A DNA stretch of 64,000 nucleotides from Planctomycetota bacterium (GCA_022600195.1 JAHZKX010000018.1:186001-250000), one strand, 5' to 3'; positions 27,988 through 38,135 are shown, counted from the first letter of the stretch. The notes: a model not told the origin generated them from the sequence alone. Numbers and translations are program-made.

Positions 27988-29820
27988 TTATGTGGCCATC
28001 CGGCTCGAACTGTTTAAGTAAAGAACCAATACAGTCAAATCTGCTGGGGTCACTCCACTGATTCTGCCCGCCTGTCCAATATTCAACGGCTTGACCTGCA
28101 TGAATTTTTCTTTGGCCTCATTTCGCAAGTTGGGTACCAACTGGTAATCAATCTGCTCAGGTATGTGGAGCATTTCCACATTCTTCTGCTTTTCGATCTC
28201 GGCTGTCTGCCTGCGAATGTATCCCGCATACTGGACTTCGATCAGAGTCTGCTCGATGGCCCGTTTCGAGACACGAAAGCTTGCCAGCTCAGGAGCAAAC
28301 TCACAGACCTCAGGCCAACTGATATCCTGTCGACGAAGCCATTCTTCCAAAGTATTTCCCTGGTAACGGGTGCTCTGAATAAACTGCTGAATCTGTGTAA
28401 TCTCTGCTTCGTAAGCCTGGTACTTTTGCCAACGCTCACTACCCACAGAACCAACGCGACGACCAATGGGCGTCATCCTGCGATCAGCGTTATCCTGCCT
28501 GAGTAATAATCGAAACTCGGCACGCGAGGTAAACATCCGGTAAGGCTCATCCACACCTTTCGTAACCAGATCATCAATCAGCACTCCTAAATAGGCCTCA
28601 TTTCGATCCAGGATTAAATCCGGTTTACCGGCTATGTTTAATGCCGCGTTTAAACCCGCCAGTAAACCCTGACCGGCTGCTTCTTCATAGCCTGTGGTTC
28701 CATTCAACTGACCCGCAAAATACAGACCTTCCACTCGTTTGGTTTCCAGTGTCGGCTTTAATTGTGTGGGAGTGGCAAAATCATACTCGACGGCATAACC
28801 ATAGCGCATGATTTCTGTTTGTTCCAAACCGCGAATGGAATGAATCATCTGATCCTGAACATCACGGGGCAAACTCGTAGAGATACCATTACAGTAATAC
28901 TCGTTGGTAAATCGCCCCTCCGGTTCCAGAAATATCTGATGTGAATTGCGCTCAGCAAAGCGTACCACTTTATCTTCGATCGAAGGGCAATAGCGGGGGC
29001 CTGTCGAATTGATCTGGCCTGAATACATCGGCGCACGATGCAGATTTTCGTTGATCAACCGATGCACTTCCGTGTTGGTCTCCGTTAAATAACAGGGCAT
29101 TTGCGACTGGCTGATTTTCTCGGTCATGTAGGAAAAAGGCTGAGGATTGTCATCGCCAGGCTGTTCTTCCAGCACCGAAAAATCGATCGTGCGACCGTTG
29201 AGCCGCGCAGGGGTCCCTGTTTTAAAACGCTGCAATTCAAAACCCAATTCAACAAGACTGTCTGAAAGGGTTCCCGTTGTCCCTTCACCGGCGCGGCCAC
29301 CTTTGGTTTTCGCTTCGCCAGTATGCATGATGGCCTGCAGAAAGGTGCCCGTTGTCAAGATGACAGACCGCGCACGATAGTGTGCATCGCCGTGAACCTC
29401 CACGCCAGAGATACGATCATTTTCTACAACCAGACTCTTAACGATCTCCTGCCTTAATGCCAGGTTCTCCTGCTGCTCAACCTTCCATTTCATACTAAAC
29501 TGATAGGCCTTTTTATCCGCTTGCGCACGCGGACTATGCATGGCAGGTCCTTTGGAGAGATTGAGCATACGGAACTGAATTCCCGTTTCATCAATCACAC
29601 GACCCATTTCCCCACCCAGCGCATCGATTTCCCGGACAATCTGCCCTTTCGCGACTCCCCCGATTGCAGGGTTGCAGCTCATCTGACCTACTGTATCGCA
29701 ATTCATAGTTAAGAGCGCTGTCTTTGCACCCAGGCGCGCTGCGGCCAGGGCTGCTTCACAGCCGGCGTGCCCCGCTCCGACGACAACGACGTCATAATCA
29801 TAGTAAACCGACTGACTCAT
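27988..29820 (-). CDS. mnmG: tRNA uridine-5-carboxymethylaminomethyl modification enzyme MnmG
   Basis: A 610-residue FAD enzyme. The dinucleotide-binding motif is [21 protein letters not shown] (from residue 11, split here by position). Family signatures are [62 protein letters not shown] and [20 protein letters not shown]. The C-terminal helical domain that contacts MnmE and tRNA is present ([17 protein letters not shown]). With MnmE it installs cmnm5U at wobble position 34 of tRNA. The start is the ATG at 29820, with AGAAGA upstream. It lies 40 bases after ruvB and is probably the last gene of the yebC-ruvB operon. Confidence 0.97.
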   Translation of the reverse strand: MSQSVYYDYDVVVVGAGHAGCEAALAAARLGAKTALLTMNCDTVGQMSCNPAIGGVAKGQIVREIDALGGEMGRVIDETGIQFRMLNLSKGPAMHSPRAQADKKAYQFSMKWKVEQQENLALRQEIVKSLVVENDRISGVEVHGDAHYRARSVILTTGTFLQAIMHTGEAKTKGGRAGEGTTGTLSDSLVELGFELQRFKTGTPARLNGRTIDFSVLEEQPGDDNPQPFSYMTEKISQSQMPCYLTETNTEVHRLINENLHRAPMYSGQINSTGPRYCPSIEDKVVRFAERNSHQIFLEPEGRFTNEYYCNGISTSLPRDVQDQMIHSIRGLEQTEIMRYGYAVEYDFATPTQLKPTLETKRVEGLYFAGQLNGTTGYEEAAGQGLLAGLNAALNIAGKPDLILDRNEAYLGVLIDDLVTKGVDEPYRMFTSRAEFRLLLRQDNADRRMTPIGRRVGSVGSERWQKYQAYEAEITQIQQFIQSTRYQGNTLEEWLRRQDISWPEVCEFAPELASFRVSKRAIEQTLIEVQYAGYIRRQTAEIEKQKNVEMLHIPEQIDYQLVPNLRNEAKEKFMQVKPLNIGQAGRISGVTPADLTVLVLYLNSSSRMAT

Positions 29821-29860
29821 GGTTCTTCTTTGTGAAATAGAGTAATTCGAATCTGAAGAG

Positions 29861-30919
29861 TTAGCCCGCTTCGGGTAACGTCAATTTCAGATGTTCTAAA
29901 GCAGCCATCGTGACAATGCGTCCGCGTGGTGAACGTTGGATAAACCCGCAACGCAACAGAAATGGCTCGACTTCGTCTTCCAGGGTATCCGCTGGAATAT
30001 TTAAACTGTGACCAAGCGCCTGTACTCCTGCAGGGCCTCCGGAAAATGTTTTCACCAGTGTTTCGAGATACCGCCTGTCCTGACGCTCCAAACCAAGGTG
30101 ATCAATTTCCAGCATTTCAAATGCCTTAGCCACGACTTCATTTGTAATATGACCATCTGCTTTACTGGTAGCAAAGTCACGAGCCCAGCGCAACAGGTTA
30201 TTGGCTTTGCGTGGTGTACCTCGACTGCGTCTGGCAATTTCAAAGGCAGCATCATCAGAAATTTCGGTCCGCAGCTTGATGGAATTTCTACGGACAATTT
30301 CGACCAGCTCTTCATCGTCATAAAAATCCAGATGTTCTCGGCGTACGAATCGATCCCGCAATGGCGCCGTCAACATCCCACTGCGCGTTGTCGCACCTAT
30401 CAGTGTAAATTTCTGCAATTTCATGTTCACTGTGCGGGCATTGATGCCATCACCCAATGTAATATCCACACGAAAATCTTCCATCGCAGGATAGATAAAT
30501 TCTTCGACTGTGGCTGGCAGGCGATGGATTTCATCAATAAACAGAAACGAACCATGAGCGGCATTGGTCAGATAAGGCAACAGATCTTTAGGGGCACTTA
30601 AAGAAGGACCGGAAGTAATCTGCAACTCGGTCCCCAGTTCTTTAGGCAGTACAGAAGCGAGCGTGGTTTTCCCTAATCCCGGAGGGCCATCCAATAAAAG
30701 ATGCCCCAATGGTTCATTCCGTTTGCGGGTGGCATCCAGAATCACTTGCAGACGTTCAACAACCTGCCTTTGTCCGACAACTTCGCTGAGCCGTTGAGGA
30801 CGCAGGACATCATCATACTCCGCATCGTCAGCCAGACAGCTGGAATCCCAGCCAACTGCACCGCCGGAAAAATCATCTTCCGGCTCATCATCCCCTTTGA
30901 TAACAGGCTCACGAACCAT
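29861..30919 (-). CDS. ruvB: Holliday junction ATP-dependent DNA helicase RuvB
   Basis: A 352-residue AAA+ motor. Walker A is [10 protein letters not shown] (about residues 77-86), Walker [11 protein letters not shown], sensor 1 [10 protein letters not shown] and the arginine finger LRDRF. Domain 2 has [20 protein letters not shown], and the C-terminal winged helix has [18 protein letters not shown] and [15 protein letters not shown]. RuvB hexamers drive branch migration with RuvA. The N terminus is acidic and about 25 residues longer than in E. coli. I use the ATG at 30919; a GTG at 30931 is also possible. No ruvA or ruvC is adjacent: two zinc-ribbon membrane proteins lie between it and yebC instead. 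Confidence 0.97.
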   Translation of the reverse strand: MVREPVIKGDDEPEDDFSGGAVGWDSSCLADDAEYDDVLRPQRLSEVVGQRQVVERLQVILDATRKRNEPLGHLLLDGPPGLGKTTLASVLPKELGTELQITSGPSLSAPKDLLPYLTNAAHGSFLFIDEIHRLPATVEEFIYPAMEDFRVDITLGDGINARTVNMKLQKFTLIGATTRSGMLTAPLRDRFVRREHLDFYDDEELVEIVRRNSIKLRTEISDDAAFEIARRSRGTPRKANNLLRWARDFATSKADGHITNEVVAKAFEMLEIDHLGLERQDRRYLETLVKTFSGGPAGVQALGHSLNIPADTLEDEVEPFLLRCGFIQRSPRGRIVTMAALEHLKLTLPEAG

Positions 30920-31060
30920 ATTCACGTCCACATTCAGTTACATAGTACTCGGGGCTGACTCGGCCCCGCTCAATGGCTGGTATCATAGCAAAAGAACTCC
31001 CCCGCAGAAAACCCTGACGAAGGAGTACTAAGAATTGGTTCGTTATCTTATTCATTTAGC

Positions 31061-32134
31061 TCACTGACCGGTCATTTCAGCATAGGTGACAGCTAGAATC
31101 AGCATTCCAAATGAAATCGCAAACGTCCCGATAATTCCAGTAACACCAAAAGTAAGATAGTCACTCTGGTCAGCTGTCAGATATAAAACCTGTTCACAAA
31201 AATCAAAGATAATCTGCGTGCTTTGCATACCGGCAAAAGCTAAACACATAATTGGCAGTAAAATAATCGCAAGACTTTTCATGTTTCCTTTTATCAGCTT
31301 CGGTGCTTCAGTAATAGAACTGATACTCGGTAAATCTCGATCAATGATAAGCAGTGCATAAGGCCAACAATAGAATATCAAGATCATCCCTGGAATAAAG
31401 TAGAAAGCAAATCCCACAAGAAAGAATACCGTTAAAACCATACTGCTTAAATACATTCTCCAGAAATACGGACCGACTTTAAAAATCTCTCGAACGCCTA
31501 AACTCTGAGTTTGAACCACTTTTAAAAAGTAAGACTGAAAACCAAGCAGAAAATAACAAAACAATAAACTGGAAACGAAAAGAATTAATGCAATTCCACC
31601 AGGTACCAGTAAGATTGAGAGGATGACCAATGCAGGATTCTCTGACACAACTGCCCCAACAACACCTCCTGCTAAAATAAAACCAATAAAGTAAAAAACA
31701 GTGTGAGTTAAGAAATAGGCCAAGAAACCACACACGAAACAGGCAGAAACACATGAGCCGAAATTTTTCCGATACAATTGACTCGAGCGAAAAAAAACGG
31801 TCGAAACACTTACTTTTCCCGATTTCCAATCTTTGTCTCTGGAATCATCCTCAAATTTTCGAATCGTTTTTTCATTAACACAAGCTTGACAAGTACCTAT
31901 ATACAAATCCATCAATTTACCGCATACAGGACAGGCTACCATCTCGCCCAATTGAAATTCATCTTCTTCGAAGATGGGTTCCTCTGAATCGAAACTACAG
32001 TCATTGATTTCCTGCTTTTGTTCAGGAATCAGAGAAAAACTATTACACCAGGGGCAGTTCGCTCGGGACCCTGTTATATCATCTGACGCAGTAAATTTTT
32101 TGTGACAGTGTGAGCAACTGAATTCAATCGACAA
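31061..32134 (-). CDS. Zinc-ribbon membrane protein, paralog 2 (TTG start)
   Basis: A 357-residue protein. Residues 1-30 are a treble-clef or zinc-ribbon knuckle (FSCSHCHKKF and ANCPWCNSF), a second CPVCGKLM/CQAC pair follows near residues 68-85, and about five or six transmembrane helices fill residues 130-355 (FGSCVSACFVCGFLAYF; VLTVFFLVGFAFYFIPGMIL; IGTFAISFGMLILAVTYAEM). It is a tandem paralog of 32209-33231; both begin xIEFSCSHC and end TYAEMTGQ/AYAEMTSQ. The initiator is TTG at 32134, supported by GAGGT eight bases upstream and by the paralog. Family unknown: the membrane part resembles DUF975-type proteins only in general layout. The operon position with yebC and ruvB does not by itself show a DNA-repair role. 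Confidence 0.75.
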   Translation of the reverse strand: MSIEFSCSHCHKKFTASDDITGSRANCPWCNSFSLIPEQKQEINDCSFDSEEPIFEEDEFQLGEMVACPVCGKLMDLYIGTCQACVNEKTIRKFEDDSRDKDWKSGKVSVSTVFFRSSQLYRKNFGSCVSACFVCGFLAYFLTHTVFYFIGFILAGGVVGAVVSENPALVILSILLVPGGIALILFVSSLLFCYFLLGFQSYFLKVVQTQSLGVREIFKVGPYFWRMYLSSMVLTVFFLVGFAFYFIPGMILIFYCWPYALLIIDRDLPSISSITEAPKLIKGNMKSLAIILLPIMCLAFAGMQSTQIIFDFCEQVLYLTADQSDYLTFGVTGIIGTFAISFGMLILAVTYAEMTGQ

Positions 32135-32208
32135 TAAATAAACCTCAAATCGATGGCTAAATCACTTTGAAAGAATGATTCACAACTAACACGATTTATT
32201 GAAGCAGC

Positions 32209-33231
32209 TCACTGGCTGGTCATTTCAGCATAAGCAACGGTCTGAACCATATAAGTGAAGGGAATGATGAAAATCAAACCGATCCCCAACGTGAGGAGGC
32301 CTCCTAATATAGTAATCCCACCTAATGCCAATGAGAGGCCGAACATATTTAACTTATTGCCAGACATAACTTTCCGTGACTCAGAGATTGATTCGATTCC
32401 GGGTAAATTCCGGTCAACCAGAATAAAGGAGTAGGGCCAGAACATGAGCGACAAGATAATCCCGGGAATGATCAAAGCGATAAACCCTAGAAAAACAATT
32501 ATAAAATAGATAATGCTGCAGACAAACATCCGCACAAGAAAGGGGCCGCCGCTGAACATGGTACTAAATTCAGGATTTTCGCCACGCACAATCTTGAGGA
32601 ACGTTAACTGACCTCCCATCTGAAGGAAGAACAAGATCGAATAGATAAAAACATTTTGCACAAGCATAATTGGCAACGGTATCTCTGGTCCCATACCTCT
32701 CCCACCCGCAGGAACAACAGCAACTGCCATAAGTCCTGAGATCATGCCAATCACGAACGAACCGATAAAGTAAATAACCCCCGCCAGCAGAGGCACCCCG
32801 ATCGCAATCCCCAGGTTGGCTTTATAGACCTCCCAGGCACGAGAAAAAGCTTCGCCAATGCTAAAGACTCGTGGTTCCCACTGCCCTTTACCGGAGCCTC
32901 GTGAAGCCTTGAGCGTCTCACCACATGCCTGACACTTTGTAGCGCCAGCAGGAACAGAAGCACCACACATCGGGCAGTTCGTGTCACCCTGTGCCAGAAA
33001 GCTGTCTTCTTCTCGGACTGATGATTCGCCGAGGAAACTCTGCTCTTCACTTACAGGCGTTTCGCTGGCTGGTTCATCAAAACCATCGAAACCGTCATCA
33101 CTGGCGACGCCTCCCGGCAATGGCACATCGATCGGCTCGCCACACTGGGGACACTTGGCTCTACGCCCGGCTTTGTCATCCGAGGTTTTCAGGACTTTAT
33201 TGCAATGCGAACAACTGAATTCAATCGTCAA
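32209..33231 (-). CDS. Zinc-ribbon membrane protein, paralog 1 (TTG start)
   Basis: A 340-residue protein built like its neighbour. Residues 6-30 hold FSCSHCNKVLK and AKCPQCGEPID, a four-Cys zinc site; an acidic linker leads to a second ribbon CPMCGASVPAGATKCQACGE. About six hydrophobic segments follow (GVPLLAGVIYFIGSFVIGMI; IIYFIIVFLGFIALIIPGII; LTLGIGLIFIIPFTYMVQTV). The TTG start at 33231 has AGGGGA eight bases upstream. The gene begins 32 bases after yebC and ends 74 bases before paralog 2, so all share a transcript. Likely a membrane-integrated zinc-ribbon protein of unknown function. Confidence 0.77.
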   Translation of the reverse strand: MTIEFSCSHCNKVLKTSDDKAGRRAKCPQCGEPIDVPLPGGVASDDGFDGFDEPASETPVSEEQSFLGESSVREEDSFLAQGDTNCPMCGASVPAGATKCQACGETLKASRGSGKGQWEPRVFSIGEAFSRAWEVYKANLGIAIGVPLLAGVIYFIGSFVIGMISGLMAVAVVPAGGRGMGPEIPLPIMLVQNVFIYSILFFLQMGGQLTFLKIVRGENPEFSTMFSGGPFLVRMFVCSIIYFIIVFLGFIALIIPGIILSLMFWPYSFILVDRNLPGIESISESRKVMSGNKLNMFGLSLALGGITILGGLLTLGIGLIFIIPFTYMVQTVAYAEMTSQ

Positions 33232-33263
33232 GATCCTGTCCCCTTTAAAAACCTCATTAAGAA

Positions 33264-34016
33264 TTAATCTGCAATGACCTCGGCCATAATTTCATCAGGA
33301 ATATTAAAATTTGCTGTCACACTTTGAACATCATCATGATCTTCCAGTGATTCCATAAGCTTGAGAACTTTTTTACCGTCATTTACTCCCAAATCAACTG
33401 TATTCGCAGGAATACGTGAAATTTCTGCCAGATTCGTTGGGATTTTTCTGCTCTCGAATTCCTCAGAAACCTGTTGAAATGCTTCGATACTGCAAGTCAC
33501 CTCGAAAACATCGCCATTGGCGGAAACATCATCCGCACCGACTTCCAAGGCAATTTCAAACAACTCATCTTCGTTCACATTTTCTGCCGGAACCAGGAAA
33601 AGACCTTTTCGCTCAAACATCCAGGACACACAACCTGTGCTGCCAAGATTGCCGCCATGCACTTCGAAGGTCTTACGGATCTCACCCGCTGTTCGATTAC
33701 GGTTTTCAGTCAGGATATCGCATAAAACCGCAACGCCCGCCACACCGTAACCTTCATAGATTAGTTCCTCAAATCGTTCGCCAGATACTTCTCCACACCC
33801 TTTTTTAACAGCACGGTCAATATTATCCTTTGGCATACTGGCTTTGCGTGCTTTATCTATCGCATAACGCAAAGCTAAATTCATGCCGGGGTCTCCACCA
33901 CCATGTTGGGCTGCCACAATAATTGCGCGGCTCAGTTTGCCAAAAAGTTTACCCCGTTTTTTATCTATCACCCCTTTCTTGGCGGCGATATTTGCCCAAT
34001 GTGAATGTCCGGCCAT
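33264..34016 (-). CDS. yebC: YebC/PmpR-family protein
   Basis: A 250-residue protein matching the YebC/TACO1 family along its length: MAGHSHWANIAAKKGVIDKK, GKLFGKLSRAIIVAAQHGGG, NLALRYAIDKARKASMPKDN, the LIYEGYGVAGVAVLCDILTE core and TAGEIRKTFEVHGGNLGSTG. Members were described as transcriptional regulators; more recent work links several to relief of ribosome stalling on proline stretches. In many bacteria yebC is followed by ruvC-ruvA-ruvB; here two zinc-ribbon genes take the middle place. The ATG at 34016 is conserved. It is probably first in the operon that runs to mnmG. Confidence 0.96.
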   Translation of the reverse strand: MAGHSHWANIAAKKGVIDKKRGKLFGKLSRAIIVAAQHGGGDPGMNLALRYAIDKARKASMPKDNIDRAVKKGCGEVSGERFEELIYEGYGVAGVAVLCDILTENRNRTAGEIRKTFEVHGGNLGSTGCVSWMFERKGLFLVPAENVNEDELFEIALEVGADDVSANGDVFEVTCSIEAFQQVSEEFESRKIPTNLAEISRIPANTVDLGVNDGKKVLKLMESLEDHDDVQSVTANFNIPDEIMAEVIAD

Positions 34017-34120
34017 TTATGATTTGCTCAACTGAAAATTGAAAATGATGCTACTACGTCAGAACAACGTAAACTAGAAAAAACTGAACCTAAAAAAACT
34101 CCCAAGATAAAAGCAACCAA

Positions 34121-36394
34121 CTACTGATTCATTTTTTTCTGAAGCTGGTCAATCAGTTTTGTATCGGGAAAGGCTGACTTTTGCGCTGCTTCCAATGCCT
34201 TCTTCCAAAGTTCTGTTGCCTCTTTGGGTTTGTTTAATTTGTGATAACAGTCTGCAAGATGATCCAGAATGGTACTATCCTCACCACCAGGTAACTTATG
34301 GGCTCTCTCAAGATATTCCTGAGCCTCCTTATACTTCTGCTTTTTAAATAAGACCCACCCCATACTATCGAGATAAGCCATATTGTTCGGCTCAGACTTT
34401 AAAGCAATCCGAATCATCTTTTCTGCCTTATCGAGATTTTTCCCCTGCTCGGCGTAAAGATATCCCAAGTCATTATTGATAGTAGGATTTTGTGGATCTG
34501 CGGCAAGCATCTCTTCTAGAACTGCAAGACCTTTGCCGATATCTCCTTGTTGCACATAGGTATTGGAGAGCATCGACTTGACTAAATACACGCTTTTCTT
34601 TTGCCCTGGATATTTTTTGAGGAAGTCCTGCATTTGAACAATGGCATTGTCCCAATCACGACTATGGTAATAGATCCAGGCGTGCTGGTAATCAAGATCT
34701 GGAAGTTTGGGCGCTACCTTGCGTGCTTCTGCGTTCGCTTTAAGAGCAGCCTTTGTCTCGCCATTTCGCTCTCGGGCATCCGCTAAACGATACAACAAAT
34801 CAATCCGCTGAGGCGCCAATAGTGGGTTTTTGATTGCTTTCTGCAATAACTCCGAGAGTTCTCCATACTGATTTTCTACTCTTAAAAGAAAGCTGTATTC
34901 CAGTAGAAGTTTGTAAGCCCAATTCCCTCTCACTTGAGGCTTGGCATGTTTTCCTGCTGCATCCATAGCGAACTGGTAGAAATCGTGCGCTGCCTCTTTC
35001 TGCTCTGCTACTGCAGACAGTTTTGCAAGAATATATCCGGAATAGACGTCTAAGCCCGGCGGGTCGTTATCTTTCAGTTTCCGAGCCTCTGCAATCAGGC
35101 CATTCATGAATTTCTTGTCCTTGGACATCTTTTCCAGACTCGACTGTATTCTCTGAAGCCCATCTCCGCCCTGAACAATTTTGGAAAGTGTTTCAATCAG
35201 TTTCTGGTAGTTCTGATTCTTTTGATAGAGTGTTATCAAACCAGCCAATCCTTCAGAATCAGATGACTTACCAATCGAATCCAGATAGGTTTTTTCGGCT
35301 TTAGCAAACTGCCCCTGATCCGCATACTGCTCTGCCAGATAATAATTTAGTGTGCGATTAAAGCGATCTTTTTCTGCCAGTTTTTCCAGCTTGGGAATGA
35401 GCTCATCTGAACGATTCAAAGCTTTCAAAATCTCTGCCAGAAATTCATAGGCCTGGCGCCCTTTTGACTGTAGCTGCGCATCATAATAGGCCTGTAATGA
35501 ATCGAGCGCCTGCTGATACTGTTTCGATTTGAAATAAACTTGTGCCAAATGGTACTTCAAAATACCAGGACGCCCTTTTTGAGATTCTGCCGCTTTGTTG
35601 AATGCTTCAACAGCAAGCTTCAGGCGACCTGTCTCTAGAAATGACTGTCCGATCCGCTCATATAATTTGCCTTGCTTGGCTTCGAGCTGAGAACGAGAGT
35701 TGTATTCGAAAGTAAACTGATCTGGTTTTGTCAGAGCATTAAAAACCACTTCCCAACACTCTGCCGCTTTTTCTTTTTTACCTAACCGCTCGTAGAGATT
35801 TGCCAGATCATGTTGAATAATTACATAAACGCCCGACTTTTTATTGATCGTCGGAGAAGTAGATGCTTTCTTCAGAAAACGGACTGCCTCTTCAAAACGT
35901 CCCTGTCCAGCCATATGTAAACCCAGCTTCCGCATGAGTTCATAATCTTTTGGATCGAGTTCGACCGCTTTCTGGGCATACTGAATCGCTTCTTCTGTTT
36001 TATCCAGCCCCGAAGCCAACCTGATCAGAACCCGGTATATTTCGATCGAATTCGGATTATACTCCATCGCCTTTTTATAAGCTTCGTACGCTCCGATAAA
36101 ATCATTGCGTGCCTCGCGCAAACGACCCGTCATATACCAGGCAGCAGAATCAACTTCTTTCAGTTCTTCAGGAGTGCGCGATTTTGACGGAACAAAGGGA
36201 AGCACGACATCATCAGCAATACCTTCTCCCAGAGAGAATACTTTAGGAGTCGACTTCTTTTGAGAACTCTTCTCAACTCCCTTCTTGCCAGGCATTTCAG
36301 CTGAGAGAGGTGCCAAACCAATTGAAACCATCAAAGCAGGTAACAACACTATCTGTCTGGCTGTCGTGATCGCCGTCTTAGGAAAACCGCTCAT
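34121..36394 (-). CDS. Exported large TPR protein
   Basis: A 757-residue protein with an N-terminal signal peptide (ITTARQIVLLPALMVSIGLA). From about residue 65 to the end it is tandem TPR repeats, more than fifteen by eye: AWYMTGRLREARNDFIGAYE, AIQYAQKAVELDPKDYELMR, HLAQVYFKSKQYQQALDSLQ, DLGYLYAEQGKNLDKAEKMI and DSMGWVLFKKQKYKEAQEYL among them. The last repeats match the consensus most closely. It is probably a periplasmic scaffold. I chose ATG 36394 because GGAG lies seven bases upstream; a TTG two codons earlier is possible. It has its own spacing of 104 bases before yebC and may be transcribed with it. No enzymatic domain is visible. Confidence 0.85.
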   Translation of the reverse strand: MSGFPKTAITTARQIVLLPALMVSIGLAPLSAEMPGKKGVEKSSQKKSTPKVFSLGEGIADDVVLPFVPSKSRTPEELKEVDSAAWYMTGRLREARNDFIGAYEAYKKAMEYNPNSIEIYRVLIRLASGLDKTEEAIQYAQKAVELDPKDYELMRKLGLHMAGQGRFEEAVRFLKKASTSPTINKKSGVYVIIQHDLANLYERLGKKEKAAECWEVVFNALTKPDQFTFEYNSRSQLEAKQGKLYERIGQSFLETGRLKLAVEAFNKAAESQKGRPGILKYHLAQVYFKSKQYQQALDSLQAYYDAQLQSKGRQAYEFLAEILKALNRSDELIPKLEKLAEKDRFNRTLNYYLAEQYADQGQFAKAEKTYLDSIGKSSDSEGLAGLITLYQKNQNYQKLIETLSKIVQGGDGLQRIQSSLEKMSKDKKFMNGLIAEARKLKDNDPPGLDVYSGYILAKLSAVAEQKEAAHDFYQFAMDAAGKHAKPQVRGNWAYKLLLEYSFLLRVENQYGELSELLQKAIKNPLLAPQRIDLLYRLADARERNGETKAALKANAEARKVAPKLPDLDYQHAWIYYHSRDWDNAIVQMQDFLKKYPGQKKSVYLVKSMLSNTYVQQGDIGKGLAVLEEMLAADPQNPTINNDLGYLYAEQGKNLDKAEKMIRIALKSEPNNMAYLDSMGWVLFKKQKYKEAQEYLERAHKLPGGEDSTILDHLADCYHKLNKPKEATELWKKALEAAQKSAFPDTKLIDQLQKKMNQ

Positions 36395-36643
36395 CTTCAA
36401 ACTCCATTATTAGAAACAGAGATTATTCATTCTCTATCTGAGACCATCAACTGTACTTGCTAGAACAGTGATAGAGAGCATTTATTGTAACGCCCCCTCA
36501 CCATCTTCACCAAGACTGCTTTCTTCGGAATCTGCAATTTTAACATTGGAAAACAGAGGAATCTGCCTGACATCAGTATTGTACAGGAATTTTGCAGCGA
36601 AAGGAGTGGTTGCTCGGCAATGATCGATCGAGTTCCTGATCGC

Positions 36644-37597
36644 TTATTTTTTTTTCTTTGTGGTTGGTTTCTTTTTGGTAACCTTTTTCTTGACTACTGC
36701 CTTTTTAGCTGATGCAGTTTTTCTGGTTGCTTTTTTTACAGTTTTTTTTGCGGTTTTTTTCGGGGATTTTTTCGCTGCCGTTTTTACTCTCTTGGCAGGT
36801 ACTTTCTTTTTCACGCTGGCTTTCGTTTTTTTGGTTTTTGCGGATGCTTTCTTTTTCGTCACCCGTTTTTTCTGTTTGGAAAGTGGCTTTGCAAACATGG
36901 CTTCCAGCCGACTTGCCGCTTGCGTTAACTCCACTCCCTCTTCCGGTAAAGGATTCTTGAGTAAATTAAAATCAGCCGCAAGTTCTTCGTCTGTTGAAAG
37001 GCACCTCAATAAATGACTGAATAGAGGGACATCTGCCTTTCGGACGCTTGATTTCAGATTGTCACTCGCCGTCTCTATGCATTCATCCACAGACAGCAGC
37101 CCGATCCACTTGGTCGCATTCAGGATTTTTTCATCCACCGGTAAAACATGGCTCCCCAAGACAACCTGCAATGTATGGTTGATCACAAACGGAGTTAATG
37201 TTTTCGTCCTCGTTAATTGTTTTTGTGCCTGCTCTAATGTTTTCTTTTTCAATGAATCCAGATTAAAACAATATTCTTTATCGAACACATATTGTAAAAC
37301 CGACCTGATCCTATACGCACGCCATTCTGCATCATCGACCGGTTTAAACACAGATTCCAATTCTGAAATCGTGCTTACGCGGATTTCATTCAGGTCATGA
37401 AAGCCTGCCAGAAGAGAATCAAAAACTTCATCAGCCTGAGAATTCGTAGTATTCTCAAGACAGATGGCGTGTAATATTGTCTCTAATACAGGGCGATCAT
37501 ACTTTGGTAATGTTGCTGAATATCGCTTTTTAAGCAGCGTGATCAGTTTCTTACAAATAGCCTGTTTTTCTGATGTTGAAATTTTTTTAGCAACCAT
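36644..37597 (-). CDS. Endonuclease III-like domain fused to histone H1-like lysine-rich tail
   Basis: A 317-residue protein in two parts. Residues 1-225 resemble the HhH-GPD (endonuclease III) fold: VLETILHAICLENTTNSQAD corresponds to the first core helices, LNEIRVSTISELESVFK follows, and VLPVDEKILNATKWIG keeps the Asp at the catalytic-Asp position. The helix-hairpin-helix (TRTKTLTPFVINHTLQVVLG) is degenerate, and neither the catalytic Lys nor the [4Fe-4S] cysteines are visible, so glycosylase activity is doubtful. Residues 235-317 are almost pure Lys/Ala/Thr with SPKK- and AKKTVKKA-type repeats, like eukaryotic H1 or chlamydial Hc1. It lies 78 bases downstream of rbfA on the same strand. 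Probably a DNA-binding, chromatin-associated protein. Confidence 0.72.
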   Translation of the reverse strand: MVAKKISTSEKQAICKKLITLLKKRYSATLPKYDRPVLETILHAICLENTTNSQADEVFDSLLAGFHDLNEIRVSTISELESVFKPVDDAEWRAYRIRSVLQYVFDKEYCFNLDSLKKKTLEQAQKQLTRTKTLTPFVINHTLQVVLGSHVLPVDEKILNATKWIGLLSVDECIETASDNLKSSVRKADVPLFSHLLRCLSTDEELAADFNLLKNPLPEEGVELTQAASRLEAMFAKPLSKQKKRVTKKKASAKTKKTKASVKKKVPAKRVKTAAKKSPKKTAKKTVKKATRKTASAKKAVVKKKVTKKKPTTKKKK

Positions 37598-37675
37598 ATC
37601 TGTCTGTGCTGTCTACGAGATATTTCAATTGGAAAGTAATGGATACAACTCTTTTATTTACGGAAACACTCTCTG

Positions 37676-38095
37676 TTAAGCTTCACGCGTTTCTTCATCG
37701 GTGCTCCGATCCTCTTCCGAAGAAGTTTCCTGCTCTGAAGTGTTCGTTTCTCGCTCGACTTGTAATTCATCCAAAATACGAAGTGCCTCCATTGAATCCT
37801 TCAAAGCGGAATCCTGAACAAATTGAATCACAGGTGTATAACGGGTCTGAATTCGATCTGCAATTTTGGATTGAATAAATCCTTTTGCAGAGTTCAATCC
37901 ATGCATACAAAGTGCTTTTGACTTTTCATCTCCCATGATCGAAATATAAATCTTAGCCGACTGCACGTCCGGAGCCACTTCAACATGTAAAACCGTCACA
38001 TTCTGGATACGAGGATCGCGCAAATGCAGCAGGATTGTTGTACTCACTGTCTCTAATATCGCTTGAGCAATTTTTTCTATTCGACGGGTTGTCAT
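37676..38095 (-). CDS. rbfA: Ribosome-binding factor A
   Basis: A 139-residue RbfA. The KH-like fold is recognisable in MTTRRIEKIAQAILETVSTT, LLHLRDPRIQNVTVLHVEVA and DVQSAKIYISIMGDEKSK, ending with YTPVIQFVQDSALKDSMEAL. RbfA binds the 30S subunit during late maturation near helix 1 of 16S rRNA. The last 25 residues are acidic (SEQETSSEEDRSTDEE), longer than usual. It follows infB by 40 bases, as in most bacteria. Confidence 0.95.
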   Translation of the reverse strand: MTTRRIEKIAQAILETVSTTILLHLRDPRIQNVTVLHVEVAPDVQSAKIYISIMGDEKSKALCMHGLNSAKGFIQSKIADRIQTRYTPVIQFVQDSALKDSMEALRILDELQVERETNTSEQETSSEEDRSTDEETREA

Positions 38096-38135
38096 TCAGT
38101 CCCCACAAGCATTCAATGATTGACTCGAGTCCACC

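Noticed and set aside
36660-37016. A hydrophobic, Phe-rich plus-strand frame resembling a membrane protein
   Set aside because: It is the complement of the Lys-rich tail (AAA/AAG read as TTT/CTT), a composition artefact.
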